A DNA stretch of 5,335 nt from Thermodesulfobacteriota bacterium (GTDB lineage Bacteria; Desulfobacterota_D; UBA1144; Nemesobacterales; UBA2774), in the NCBI GenBank assembly GCA_039028315.1, contig JBCCIH010000170.1, positions 1 through 5,335 of the forward strand, written 5' to 3'. How positions within the stretch are numbered: position 1 is the stretch's first letter; each line of letters starts with the position of its first letter. Shown in pieces: positions 1 through 5,335 of this stretch. The notes below the pieces were generated by a model. It did not search any database. It was not told the origin of the DNA and was given only the letters and a program-made list of their open reading frames with translations. A program made the position numbers and the translations under genes.

Positions 1-65
1 ATTATATAACCTACAATTAAAATGCTTAGTGCGCTTATTATTAGGCTTAATAAAAGGGCTAACAT
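1..65 (-). CDS. Probable N-terminus of a membrane protein (partial, runs off left edge)
   Basis: On the minus strand an ATG at 65-63 opens a frame with no stop to the window edge (21 full codons). The peptide starts MLALLLSLIISALSILIVG and continues Y-I. It is almost wholly hydrophobic with no charged residue, as expected for a first transmembrane helix or an uncleaved signal anchor. A weak purine stretch (TAGAG) lies about 4 bases upstream. The gene follows the terminator of the IPTL-CTERM gene on the same strand, so it is probably its own transcription unit. The fragment is too short to name. Many polytopic membrane proteins begin like this, and chance is possible in such AT-rich DNA. Confidence 0.4.
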   Translation of the reverse strand, partial: MLALLLSLIISALSILIVGYI

Positions 66-71
66 AGGCTC

Positions 72-87
72 TATTTTATATTGAATT
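72..87. repeat. Left copy of an exact 16-bp inverted repeat flanking the IPTL-CTERM gene
   Basis: TATTTTATATTGAATT here is the exact reverse complement of 1087-1102. It lies 6 bases upstream of the left-edge membrane ORF on the minus strand. It is AT-rich and contains a TATAAA box when read on the minus strand, so a shared promoter-like element or chance are both possible. Confidence 0.5.
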
Positions 88-106
88 GTCTAGAATTGGA
101 ATAGTT

Positions 107-142
107 AAAATAAAAGGGGCGACAAGCGCCGCCCCTTATTTT
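107..142 (-). terminator. Rho-independent terminator of the IPTL-CTERM gene
   Basis: Inverted repeat: a 6-bp GC-only stem (116-121 with 130-135) around an 8-base loop, extended by A/T pairing of 107-113 with 136-142 across a 2-base bulge. Read on the minus strand, the GC stem is followed by TTTTATTTTAA, a good U-tract. It begins 9 bases past the TAA stop at 154-152. The A-tract on the other side could make it bidirectional, but no plus-strand gene ends here. Confidence 0.85.
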
Positions 143-151
143 GAGATTAAG

Positions 152-1018
152 TTAATTTTTTTGAAAACGTCTTTTGGCTACAACTACAGCAAATATTCCA
201 ATCAGTGCTGCTAAAGTAATTAGCCCCCACTGAGATAGAGTAGGGACATTTTTAGGTCCTGTATTTAAGGCATTTACTAACTCATCACACCTCTCCCATG
301 AATAGAAGTATCCATTAATAGTGATACTACCTGCTTGAGGATCTGCAGCTGCTATTTCCGCAGAAATACTAGCTAGTTGTTCTGCGGGTACATTCATAGC
401 AAAAGTCAAAGTATCATCTCCGGTACCGCAATCAATACTTTGTGCATCATTTGTGACAAGTAAAACTCTATTTCCTATAGTAATTTGATCATCATCATTA
501 GATGTAGTTACTGCGTGGGCTCCTTGATTTGATATTGTAAATGTGGTGTTGCTTAATTCAACTATGTCGTTACCGGCTGCTCCATTTACACCTGCAGATC
601 CGCATTCCAAAACGGCATTGTCTATGATAATTGTATCATCTTCGCTAGCGGCGTTTATACATCCGGAAGTATTGATTATTTTACTCCCGTCTAAGACATT
701 CATTGTATCATTACCAGTACTCAAATTAATGCTAGGTCCAAGCATTATAGTTGCACCATTCATATTTAAAATATCATCTCCAGCAGATAGAGATATAAAA
801 TCCGGTCCAGTAATACTTGAGCCTTGGTTCATGTTTACAATGTCATTCAAAGTTGTTGTTTGAAGTCCATTATTGTCATTTCCATTACATTCAACCAATT
901 GACCGCCGCCCGGCAAAGTATCTACAACATCACACTGAGCATTGGCTGTTAGAGTTAAAATTGATGAAGTTAGAACTAGAAACAATGTGGCTACTAGTAT
1001 TGTATTAATTGTTTTCAT
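152..1018 (-). CDS. Exported repeat protein with IPTL-CTERM sorting signal (288 aa, predicted beta-solenoid)
   Basis: Residues 1-27 form a signal peptide (MKT start, hydrophobic core, likely signal peptidase I cut after Ala-Asn-Ala27). Residues 58-201 hold six tandem repeats of 23-26 residues, each opening with [N/D]-D-[I/T/Q]-hydrophobic (starts near 58, 81, 103, 127, 150, 176); this alternation and spacing fit the rungs of a parallel beta-helix. A seventh partial rung (DDTLTF) leads to a capping region with Cys244. Residues 258-288 form the sorting tail: VPTLSQWG, a hydrophobic helix, then KRRFQKN. This is the IPTL-CTERM pattern, known in this family as a target of exosortase H-type enzymes. 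No such enzyme is in the window. Six cysteines (29, 44, 120, 139, 197, 244) could form disulfides. The start is supported by a strong GAGGAGG 5 bases upstream. Inferred role: surface or extracellular-matrix protein; ligand unknown. Confidence 0.85.
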   Translation of the reverse strand: MKTINTILVATLFLVLTSSILTLTANAQCDVVDTLPGGGQLVECNGNDNNGLQTTTLNDIVNMNQGSSITGPDFISLSAGDDILNMNGATIMLGPSINLSTGNDTMNVLDGSKIINTSGCINAASEDDTIIIDNAVLECGSAGVNGAAGNDIVELSNTTFTISNQGAHAVTTSNDDDQITIGNRVLLVTNDAQSIDCGTGDDTLTFAMNVPAEQLASISAEIAAADPQAGSITINGYFYSWERCDELVNALNTGPKNVPTLSQWGLITLAALIGIFAVVVAKRRFQKN

Positions 1019-1023
1019 TACAT

Positions 1024-1030
1024 CCTCCTC
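1024..1030 (-). promoter_or_regulatory. Strong ribosome binding site of the IPTL-CTERM gene
   Basis: On the minus strand GAGGAGG lies 5 bases before the ATG at 1018. It is close to a perfect anti-16S match and fixes this start over any internal Met. A nearer ATG inside the linker (GGATGTAATG) is followed at once by TAA and so cannot be used. Confidence 0.8.
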
Positions 1031-1046
1031 TACATTGATATTTTAG

Positions 1047-1075
1047 TTTATACACTACATCAAAGAATAGTTCAA
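1047..1075 (-). promoter_or_regulatory. Sigma70-like promoter for the IPTL-CTERM gene
   Basis: Minus strand: -35 TTGAAC (1075-1070), a 17-base spacer, and -10 TATAAA (1052-1047), matching consensus at 4/6 and 5/6 with ideal spacing. The -10 ends about 28 bases before the start codon, leaving room for the Shine-Dalgarno sequence. No operator is obvious. Confidence 0.6.
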
Positions 1076-1086
1076 CATATGGCCAA

Positions 1087-1102
1087 AATTCAATATAAAA
1101 TA
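1087..1102. repeat. Right copy of the 16-bp inverted repeat, upstream of polA
   Basis: AATTCAATATAAAATA is the exact reverse complement of 72-87. It contains the TATAAA of the distal candidate polA promoter. Relative to the gene downstream of each copy (polA here, the left-edge ORF there) the motif reads in the same direction. Confidence 0.5.
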
Positions 1103-1120
1103 TTATTAGTTTGCGTTTCT

Positions 1121-1149
1121 TTGACACTGCTTCATTAAAAACCTAAACT
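1121..1149 (+). promoter_or_regulatory. Sigma70-like promoter for polA, very close to its start codon
   Basis: Plus strand: -35 TTGACA (1121-1126, exact consensus), a 17-base spacer, and -10 TAAACT (1144-1149, 4/6). Start of transcription would fall near 1156, only a base or two before the ATG at 1158, giving a leaderless or nearly leaderless message. A second candidate lies upstream: TCAACA (1072-1077), 17 bases, TATAAA (1095-1100). That one would give a leader of about 50 bases and overlaps the divergent promoter of the IPTL-CTERM gene. Confidence 0.45.
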
Positions 1150-1157
1150 ACAGGGGT

Positions 1158-3857
1158 ATGGAAAAACCGGTTTTATATCTTATTGACGGAAGCTCTTACA
1201 TATTCCGCGCCTATTATGCAATCAGACATTTGAGTAACTCAAAAGGCTTTCCGACCAATGCAGTTTATGGTTTTACCGCAATGCTTTTTAAATTTTTAAA
1301 AGACTATGAGCCTACTCATCTGGGAATAGTCTTTGACTCGAAAGGCAAAACCTTCAGAGATGATATATATCCCCTCTATAAAGCCAATAGAAGTGAACCG
1401 CCTGAGGATTTAGTCCCCCAATTTGAAAAGATATTTGAGATGGTAGATGCCTTTAATATCCCTCAGGTTCAGCTAGAAGGCTATGAGGCCGATGACCTTA
1501 TGGGCACAATTTCTGTAGAGGCAGAGAAGCAGGATGCAGAAGTTATATTAGTGACAGGGGATAAAGATTTCTGCCAGCTCGTGTCTGATAAAGTTACTCT
1601 TTTGGATACGATGAAGAATAAAATCACCACCACAAAAGATGTGCAAGAGAAATACGGCGTAAAACCCGATAGGGTGATAGATGTTTTTGCGCTTGCAGGT
1701 GACGCAGTAGACAACATACCGGGTGTTAAGGGCATCGGAGAGAAAACGGCTGTCAGTCTGATCTCTAAGTATGGCTCTTTAGAAGAGCTCTTTAAGAACT
1801 TGGATGAAGTTACAAAAAGGCAAAAAACTTTAATTGAAGAAAAAAAAGATGACGCAGTGCTAAGCAAGGAGCTAGTAACCATAAAGACGGATATCGATAT
1901 TAATACAGATATCAATACTTTTGAGTATAAGGGATTTGATAATGAGAAGTTAAAAAAGATATTTAGCGAGCTCGAATTTAAAAACCTAATTAGAGAGCTA
2001 GGTGATGACGCCGGTTCTGATGACGATACTCAGCAAAACAGCACAGTTTCTTATGATGACTATCATCTTGTGCTATCAGAGTCAGATTTAGACAAAGTAA
2101 TTAAGAAGATTAACAAGACCAAAGAGCTTTCAATAGATTTAGAGACAACTTCCCAATATCCTATGCTGGCTTCTATTGTAGGAATTGTGCTTTGTCCCCA
2201 GGCTCATGAGTCCTATTATGTTCCAGTTGCTCATAGAGCACTTACAGACGCATCAACAAATCAGCTCAATTTAAATTTGGTACTGGAAAAACTTAAACCC
2301 ATATTGGAAAGTGAGAAAATTTCTAAGATAGGACAAAATCTAAAATATGAACTGGTCGTATTAGCAAAATACGGTCTTGATCTAAAAGGTATAACTTTTG
2401 ATACAATGATTGCGGCTCATTTAATTGATTCCTCAAGAAACAGCTATAGTCTCGATGAGCTTTCAAGATATTATCTTGGTCACCAAATGATTTCATATAA
2501 AGATGTGACTGGGAGCGGTAAGTCCAAAATTGGTTTTGACGAGGTAGAGCTTGCAGTTGCTCGGGATTATGCGGCTGAAGATGCGGATGTAGCAATGATT
2601 CTTAGCAAAGTTCTTGCTCCTGAGCTTGATGACATGAAGCTCACCAAAGTCTTCAGCGATGTTGAGCTTAAGTTCTTAAGAGTTTTAGCTAAAGTAGAAA
2701 TGAACGGGGTTAGAGTTGATGCGGATAAGCTTAAAGAACTTTCAAAAGAGTTTGAACTAGCGCTCAAAGAAATAGAGAAACAAATCTACTCGGAAGTCGG
2801 ATATGAGTTTAATTTAAACTCTCCAATTCAGCTAAGAGAAGTACTATTTGAAAAACTTGATCTTCCGCAAAAAAAACTCACCAAGAAAGGGGAGCCCTCA
2901 ACAGATGTTGAGGTATTGACTGATCTTAGCAAATTTCATCTGGTTCCCGAGAAAGTGCTTGAGCATAGAACACTATCTAAACTTAAATCCACCTATGTAG
3001 ACTCTTTGCCCAGGCTAATAAACCCTGATACAAATAGGATACACACATCCTTTAATCCAGTAGGCTCATCGACCGGCAGGCTCAGTTCGAGCGATCCTAA
3101 TCTGCAGAACATTCCTATCAAAACAGCCCAGGGAAGGCGTATCAGAGAAGCTTTTGTGCCGGAGAAAGGCTATACGCTACTTTCTGCGGATTACTCTCAA
3201 ATAGAACTAAGACTGCTAGCTCATTTTTCGGGTGACGATAGTTTGATAGAGGCTTTTCAAAATGACAGCGATATTCACAACAGAACAGCTGCAGAAATAT
3301 TTGGAGTCACTGAGGATTTAGTAACCCCAGATATGAGAAGGCTCTCAAAAAATATAAACTTCGGCATTATTTACGGCATCAGCGCATTTGGTCTGGCCAA
3401 ACAGCTTGGCACCTCGGTATCGATCTCAAAAAGCTATATAGATGAGTACTTTAAGCGCTATGGTAAGGTAGAAGAGTATATCCAAAAATCGATCTCTGAT
3501 GCTCAAACAAAGGGCTATGCAGAGACAATACTTGGGAGAAGACGGCCTATTCCAGAGCTTGGTTCAAATAACAGGGGGCTTAGGGGATTTGGGGAGCGTA
3601 CTGCAATGAATACGCCTATCCAAGGATCAGCCGCTGATATAATAAATATCGCCATGATCAGAATAAATGATGAATTGGCAGATTATGAGTCTAGAATGAT
3701 TCTCCAAGTACACGACGAGCTTTTGTTCGAAGTCAAAAATGATGAGTTAGAAAAACTTTCCAAGATGGTAAAGGAAGAAATGGAAGGCGCATGGGAGCTT
3801 ATAGTTCCGATAAAAGTTGATATGGGCACAGGTGAGAACTGGGCCGAAGCTCACTAA
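1158..3857 (+). CDS. polA: DNA polymerase I, three-domain (899 aa)
   Basis: Template-directed DNA synthesis in Okazaki-fragment maturation and excision repair, with flap-nuclease removal of RNA primers; cytoplasmic. Length is close to the usual 850-950. Residues 1-285 are the 5' nuclease: LIDGSSYIFRAYYA with Asp10, VFD60, YEADD (109-113), GDKD (134-137), GDAVDNIPG (181-189) and helix-hairpin-helix GIGEKTA. An acidic linker (285-300) follows. Residues about 305-490 are the 3'-5' exonuclease: Asp327 and Glu329 (DLE), Glu398 where Asp is usual, Tyr471 and Asp475 (YxxxD). Residues about 500-899 are the polymerase: RLSS-DPNLQNIP (641-653), motif A DYSQIELR with catalytic Asp678, motif B with Arg727, Lys731, Phe735 and Tyr739, motif C QVHDE with His852, Asp853 and Glu854. 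All polymerase residues are intact. An in-frame stop at 1122-1124 and the lack of another usable start codon support Met at 1158, although AGGGG sits only one base from it. Lone plus-strand gene between divergent and convergent neighbours. Confidence 0.98.
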   Translation: MEKPVLYLIDGSSYIFRAYYAIRHLSNSKGFPTNAVYGFTAMLFKFLKDYEPTHLGIVFDSKGKTFRDDIYPLYKANRSEPPEDLVPQFEKIFEMVDAFNIPQVQLEGYEADDLMGTISVEAEKQDAEVILVTGDKDFCQLVSDKVTLLDTMKNKITTTKDVQEKYGVKPDRVIDVFALAGDAVDNIPGVKGIGEKTAVSLISKYGSLEELFKNLDEVTKRQKTLIEEKKDDAVLSKELVTIKTDIDINTDINTFEYKGFDNEKLKKIFSELEFKNLIRELGDDAGSDDDTQQNSTVSYDDYHLVLSESDLDKVIKKINKTKELSIDLETTSQYPMLASIVGIVLCPQAHESYYVPVAHRALTDASTNQLNLNLVLEKLKPILESEKISKIGQNLKYELVVLAKYGLDLKGITFDTMIAAHLIDSSRNSYSLDELSRYYLGHQMISYKDVTGSGKSKIGFDEVELAVARDYAAEDADVAMILSKVLAPELDDMKLTKVFSDVELKFLRVLAKVEMNGVRVDADKLKELSKEFELALKEIEKQIYSEVGYEFNLNSPIQLREVLFEKLDLPQKKLTKKGEPSTDVEVLTDLSKFHLVPEKVLEHRTLSKLKSTYVDSLPRLINPDTNRIHTSFNPVGSSTGRLSSSDPNLQNIPIKTAQGRRIREAFVPEKGYTLLSADYSQIELRLLAHFSGDDSLIEAFQNDSDIHNRTAAEIFGVTEDLVTPDMRRLSKNINFGIIYGISAFGLAKQLGTSVSISKSYIDEYFKRYGKVEEYIQKSISDAQTKGYAETILGRRRPIPELGSNNRGLRGFGERTAMNTPIQGSAADIINIAMIRINDELADYESRMILQVHDELLFEVKNDELEKLSKMVKEEMEGAWELIVPIKVDMGTGENWAEAH

Positions 3858-3886
3858 TCTCACAATTGTATAACCCGCTTCGCTAT

Positions 3887-4765
3887 TTAATTCCCACCAC
3901 TTACTAAAGTACAGGTTCCTGTTTGAGCCATGGAATTGCCGGATACCCTAACAGCATCTTTGTCTCCGGTGATTGTGCAGTTGTTCTGAGGATCAATAAG
4001 CACCGCAGAATTTCCAGAAGTCCGTATACCGTTTTGTCTGTCAGAGGTAATGAAAATATTATTGTTAATTGGGTTTGAAGTCATTGAAACTGTTACAGAT
4101 GAGTTGTCCTGTGTGCGTATGCCGTCTTGTCTCGCGCTTAGGTTTATATCCTCATCAGCCTGTAAATTAACAAATCCGAAGCTTGATGTTGTAATACCCT
4201 CAGAGCAATTAATCAATGAAATGCTCTGAGCTGTTATTTCAACCCTGCTGTCGCCTTTGGCTCTTATACAGTTATTGCCTCTACCGTTGATTTGAAATGT
4301 AGCCTCAGTTGAATTGAAAATTACTTCATCAAAACTTGATAGTCGGATTCTTCTTTGGTCAACCGTCCATTCTGTGAATATGATCTCAGGTGTAATGGTG
4401 TCGATTATTTCATTTAGCTGTACATCACTTCCTCTGGTCACACTGATGGTTCTTGAGAGAATAAAATCATCGCCCTCAAACTCAATTCTAGGGCTGTCAT
4501 CATCTGGCGTGTAGGTGATTCTAAAGTCGCCCGCATTATTTGTGCGGTCTGAACTACGTCTTCTGTTACCTTCAAAAATGCTCACTCTTATACCTGATAC
4601 ATCTCCAGAGCCTCCTATGACTTCTTCAACAGTTCCGCGTATAGTGGTTTTGTTATTACCTCCGCCTCCACTGCTTCCGCAGCCGGTTATACCAGTTGCC
4701 ATATATGAGGTTGCAATAATTAGGATTACTAGAAATGTGTTTAGGTTTAAGAATCTTGCCATCAT
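3887..4765 (-). CDS. Lipoprotein with Ig-like/carboxypeptidase-regulatory-like domain and beta-helix repeats (292 aa)
   Basis: A hydrophobic signal (about 10-27) ends in the lipobox Ile-Thr-Gly-Cys29. Gly at +2 and no Asp suggest sorting to the outer membrane. A Gly-rich tether (30-38) follows. Residues about 40-125 (TIRGTVEE..., SGIRVSIFEG, NNAGDFRITY) resemble a carboxypeptidase-regulatory-like beta-sandwich. Residues 164-292 hold five rungs of 25, 25, 31, 25 and 23 residues, with pattern [D/N]-G-I-R-T-x-x-N-S-x-V-x-I, best seen at 214-224 and 245-255; this is typical of a right-handed parallel beta-helix. Cys166, 187, 263 and 285 lie in the rungs and may pair. The protein stops right after the last rung, without an obvious cap. 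Two adjacent ATGs exist: the one at 4762 has better spacing (5 bases) from GGAGG than that at 4765 (2 bases), so the true protein may be 291 residues. Function unknown; a surface binding or structural protein is inferred. Confidence 0.8.
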   Translation of the reverse strand: MMARFLNLNTFLVILIIATSYMATGITGCGSSGGGGNNKTTIRGTVEEVIGGSGDVSGIRVSIFEGNRRRSSDRTNNAGDFRITYTPDDDSPRIEFEGDDFILSRTISVTRGSDVQLNEIIDTITPEIIFTEWTVDQRRIRLSSFDEVIFNSTEATFQINGRGNNCIRAKGDSRVEITAQSISLINCSEGITTSSFGFVNLQADEDINLSARQDGIRTQDNSSVTVSMTSNPINNNIFITSDRQNGIRTSGNSAVLIDPQNNCTITGDKDAVRVSGNSMAQTGTCTLVSGGN

Positions 4766-4767
4766 AT

Positions 4768-4772
4768 CCTCC
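4768..4772 (-). promoter_or_regulatory. Ribosome binding site of the lipoprotein gene; favours the second ATG
   Basis: Minus-strand GGAGG is followed by AT-ATG-ATG. Spacing is 2 bases to the first ATG (4765) and 5 to the second (4762), so initiation at 4762 is more likely. The AT-rich DNA just upstream (4773-4832) holds several TATTAT/TATATA-like boxes, but I could not pair any with a convincing -35. Confidence 0.7.
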
Positions 4773-4832
4773 GAGCATTAAGTGGTTTTAAATAAGCAAT
4801 AACTATATAATAACTGATAATACCTCATTTTA

Positions 4833-4875
4833 CATATAGAAAATGCGCCCCATATAAGAGCGCATAATCTATATG
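4833..4875 (-). terminator. Long two-part hairpin, probable terminator of the outer-membrane protein gene
   Basis: Near-symmetric inverted repeat: an outer 8-bp arm CATATAGA/TCTATATG (4833-4840 with 4868-4875), an AA/AA internal loop, then an inner 6-bp arm ATGCGC/GCGCAT (4843-4848 with 4860-4865) around an 11-base loop. On the minus strand it starts 10 bases after the TAA stop at 4888-4886. The inner stem is followed there by TTTCTATAT, which can serve as a U-tract if the outer arm does not pair. Confidence 0.6.
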
Positions 4876-4885
4876 ATTTTCGTTT

Positions 4886-5335
4886 TTAATAGGCTGCAAA
4901 TGAGTACTGCCAGCCTGCAGTTAATACAAAATCTGTCTCAAGCTGAGGTCCATCTAAGTCCTGATAGATCGGGAAGCCCATCTCGATTGCAAGTCGTTGC
5001 CCCTTTATAAACTTTGGACCCTCAGGGACATAAAAATTAAGCCCGAATAAAAGATCTAGCCTGTTTCCGCCCCTTAGGTTGGGATCCGCAGTCGGCACGA
5101 CCGCAGGGTTTAACGCAGGGTCTGCGCCGTCAATATTTCCCCAAAACTGCCAGTCGAGCCTACCAGAAGTGCTTATCCAGTTATACCAGTCATATGCTCC
5201 CCATGCAGTTAGATCAAGCACATTGCCCAGGGTATAATCCCTATCGTTTTCTCCCAGTCTGATAACTCCGCTAACCTGCGATCCCCAGGAAATATTATTA
5301 AACTGCCCAAGGTAAGTTATACCGGGCAGGAGATC
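4886..5335 (-). CDS. Outer-membrane beta-barrel protein, putative MetA-pathway/transporter family (C-terminal 149 aa, partial)
   Basis: The frame is open to the right edge, so the start lies outside the window. The visible part begins DLLPGITYLGQFNN, continues with SWGSQVSGVIRLGEND, and ends in QLETDFVLTAGWQYSF-AAY. Alternating polar and aromatic stretches, frequent Trp/Tyr/Gly and a terminal aromatic residue fit a beta-barrel inserted by the BAM machinery. The phrases LLPG-TY, IRLGEND, WGNIDGADP, LRGG-RLDLL, FIKGQRLAIE and PIYQDLDGPQLETD match my memory of proteins annotated 'transporter' or 'putative MetA-pathway of phenol degradation' (PF13557). That name comes from genomic association, so phenol use should not be assumed. 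A GTG at 5221-5219 (residue 39 of the fragment) is an internal Val, since homologous sequence continues upstream of it. The gene is followed by a hairpin and is co-directional with the lipoprotein gene. Confidence 0.8.
   Translation of the reverse strand, partial: DLLPGITYLGQFNNISWGSQVSGVIRLGENDRDYTLGNVLDLTAWGAYDWYNWISTSGRLDWQFWGNIDGADPALNPAVVPTADPNLRGGNRLDLLFGLNFYVPEGPKFIKGQRLAIEMGFPIYQDLDGPQLETDFVLTAGWQYSFAAY

Noticed and set aside
543..863. Open reading frame on the plus strand inside the IPTL-CTERM gene
   Set aside because: It is antisense to a repeat-rich gene; the peptide has no recognisable domain and I see no ribosome binding site. The same applies to 817-1008, 1481-1915, 2323-2595, 2567-2767, 4314-4514 and 4515-4781.
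58..1018. RTX-type Ca2+-binding nonapeptide repeats in the IPTL-CTERM protein
   Set aside because: GND and DD motifs recur, but at about 24-residue spacing and without GGxGxDxUx, so it is not an RTX beta-roll.
152..1018. Lipoprotein signal at Cys29 of the IPTL-CTERM protein
   Set aside because: The residues before the cysteine (Asn-Ala-Gln) do not form a lipobox; a signal peptidase I site after Ala27 fits better.
1896..1919. 12-bp tandem duplication in polA giving Asp-Ile-Asn-Thr twice
   Set aside because: From memory the segment has the same length as typical Pol I enzymes between TIKTD and the following KG-D-EKL, so it is probably normal sequence drift and not an insertion.
3858..3886. 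Shared bidirectional terminator between polA and the lipoprotein gene
   Set aside because: The 29-bp gap holds only a tiny GC-TTC-GC hairpin and an ACAATTGT palindrome, with no stable stem plus T-run. Termination here must be Rho-dependent or lie inside the neighbouring gene.
5219..5221. GTG as the start of a 111-residue protein ending at 4886
   Set aside because: The frame stays open and family-like (LLPG-TY, IRLGEND) up to the window edge, so the GTG is an internal Val codon of a partial gene.
1..5335. Mobile element, CRISPR, defence or toxin-antitoxin system
   Set aside because: I searched both strands by eye and found no transposase, integrase, repeat array, nuclease other than Pol I, or small toxin-like gene pair.

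Overview
The window looks like ordinary chromosomal DNA from an AT-rich Gram-negative bacterium with an outer membrane. The signs are a lipoprotein with a lipobox, the C-terminal half of an outer-membrane beta-barrel, and a secreted protein with an IPTL-CTERM (exosortase-type) sorting tail. The DNA polymerase I is a full-length three-domain enzyme of proteobacterial or Thermodesulfobacteriota-like style. I cannot fix the taxon from the sequence; an uncultivated Dadabacteria- or deltaproteobacteria-like lineage would fit, but that is a guess.

Layout, left to right. (1) Positions 1-65 minus: probable start of a membrane protein that runs off the left edge. (2) A rho-independent terminator at 107-142, then a minus-strand gene (152-1018) for a 288-residue exported protein with six repeats of about 24 residues and an IPTL-CTERM tail. 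(3) A 139-bp divergent intergenic region with a sigma70-like promoter for each direction. (4) polA on the plus strand (1158-3857), the only plus-strand gene. (5) A 29-bp convergent gap. (6) A minus-strand lipoprotein gene (3887-4765) with an Ig-like or carboxypeptidase-regulatory-like domain followed by a five-rung predicted beta-helix. (7) A 120-bp intergenic region dominated by a long hairpin. (8) The 3' part of a minus-strand gene for an outer-membrane protein of the 'putative MetA-pathway of phenol degradation'/transporter family, cut by the right edge.

The genes do not form one pathway. polA is a housekeeping replication and repair gene. It is bracketed by envelope genes, and its two direct neighbours both encode repeat-built, predicted beta-solenoid proteins with different anchors: an exosortase-type tail in one and a lipid in the other. 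I see no RNA genes, CRISPR array, insertion sequence, integrase or defence module. The points most worth a second look are the two beta-solenoid surface proteins, a conservative Asp-to-Glu change at a proofreading metal ligand of Pol I, a polA promoter placed so close to the start codon that the mRNA may be almost leaderless, and an exact 16-bp inverted repeat flanking the IPTL-CTERM gene.
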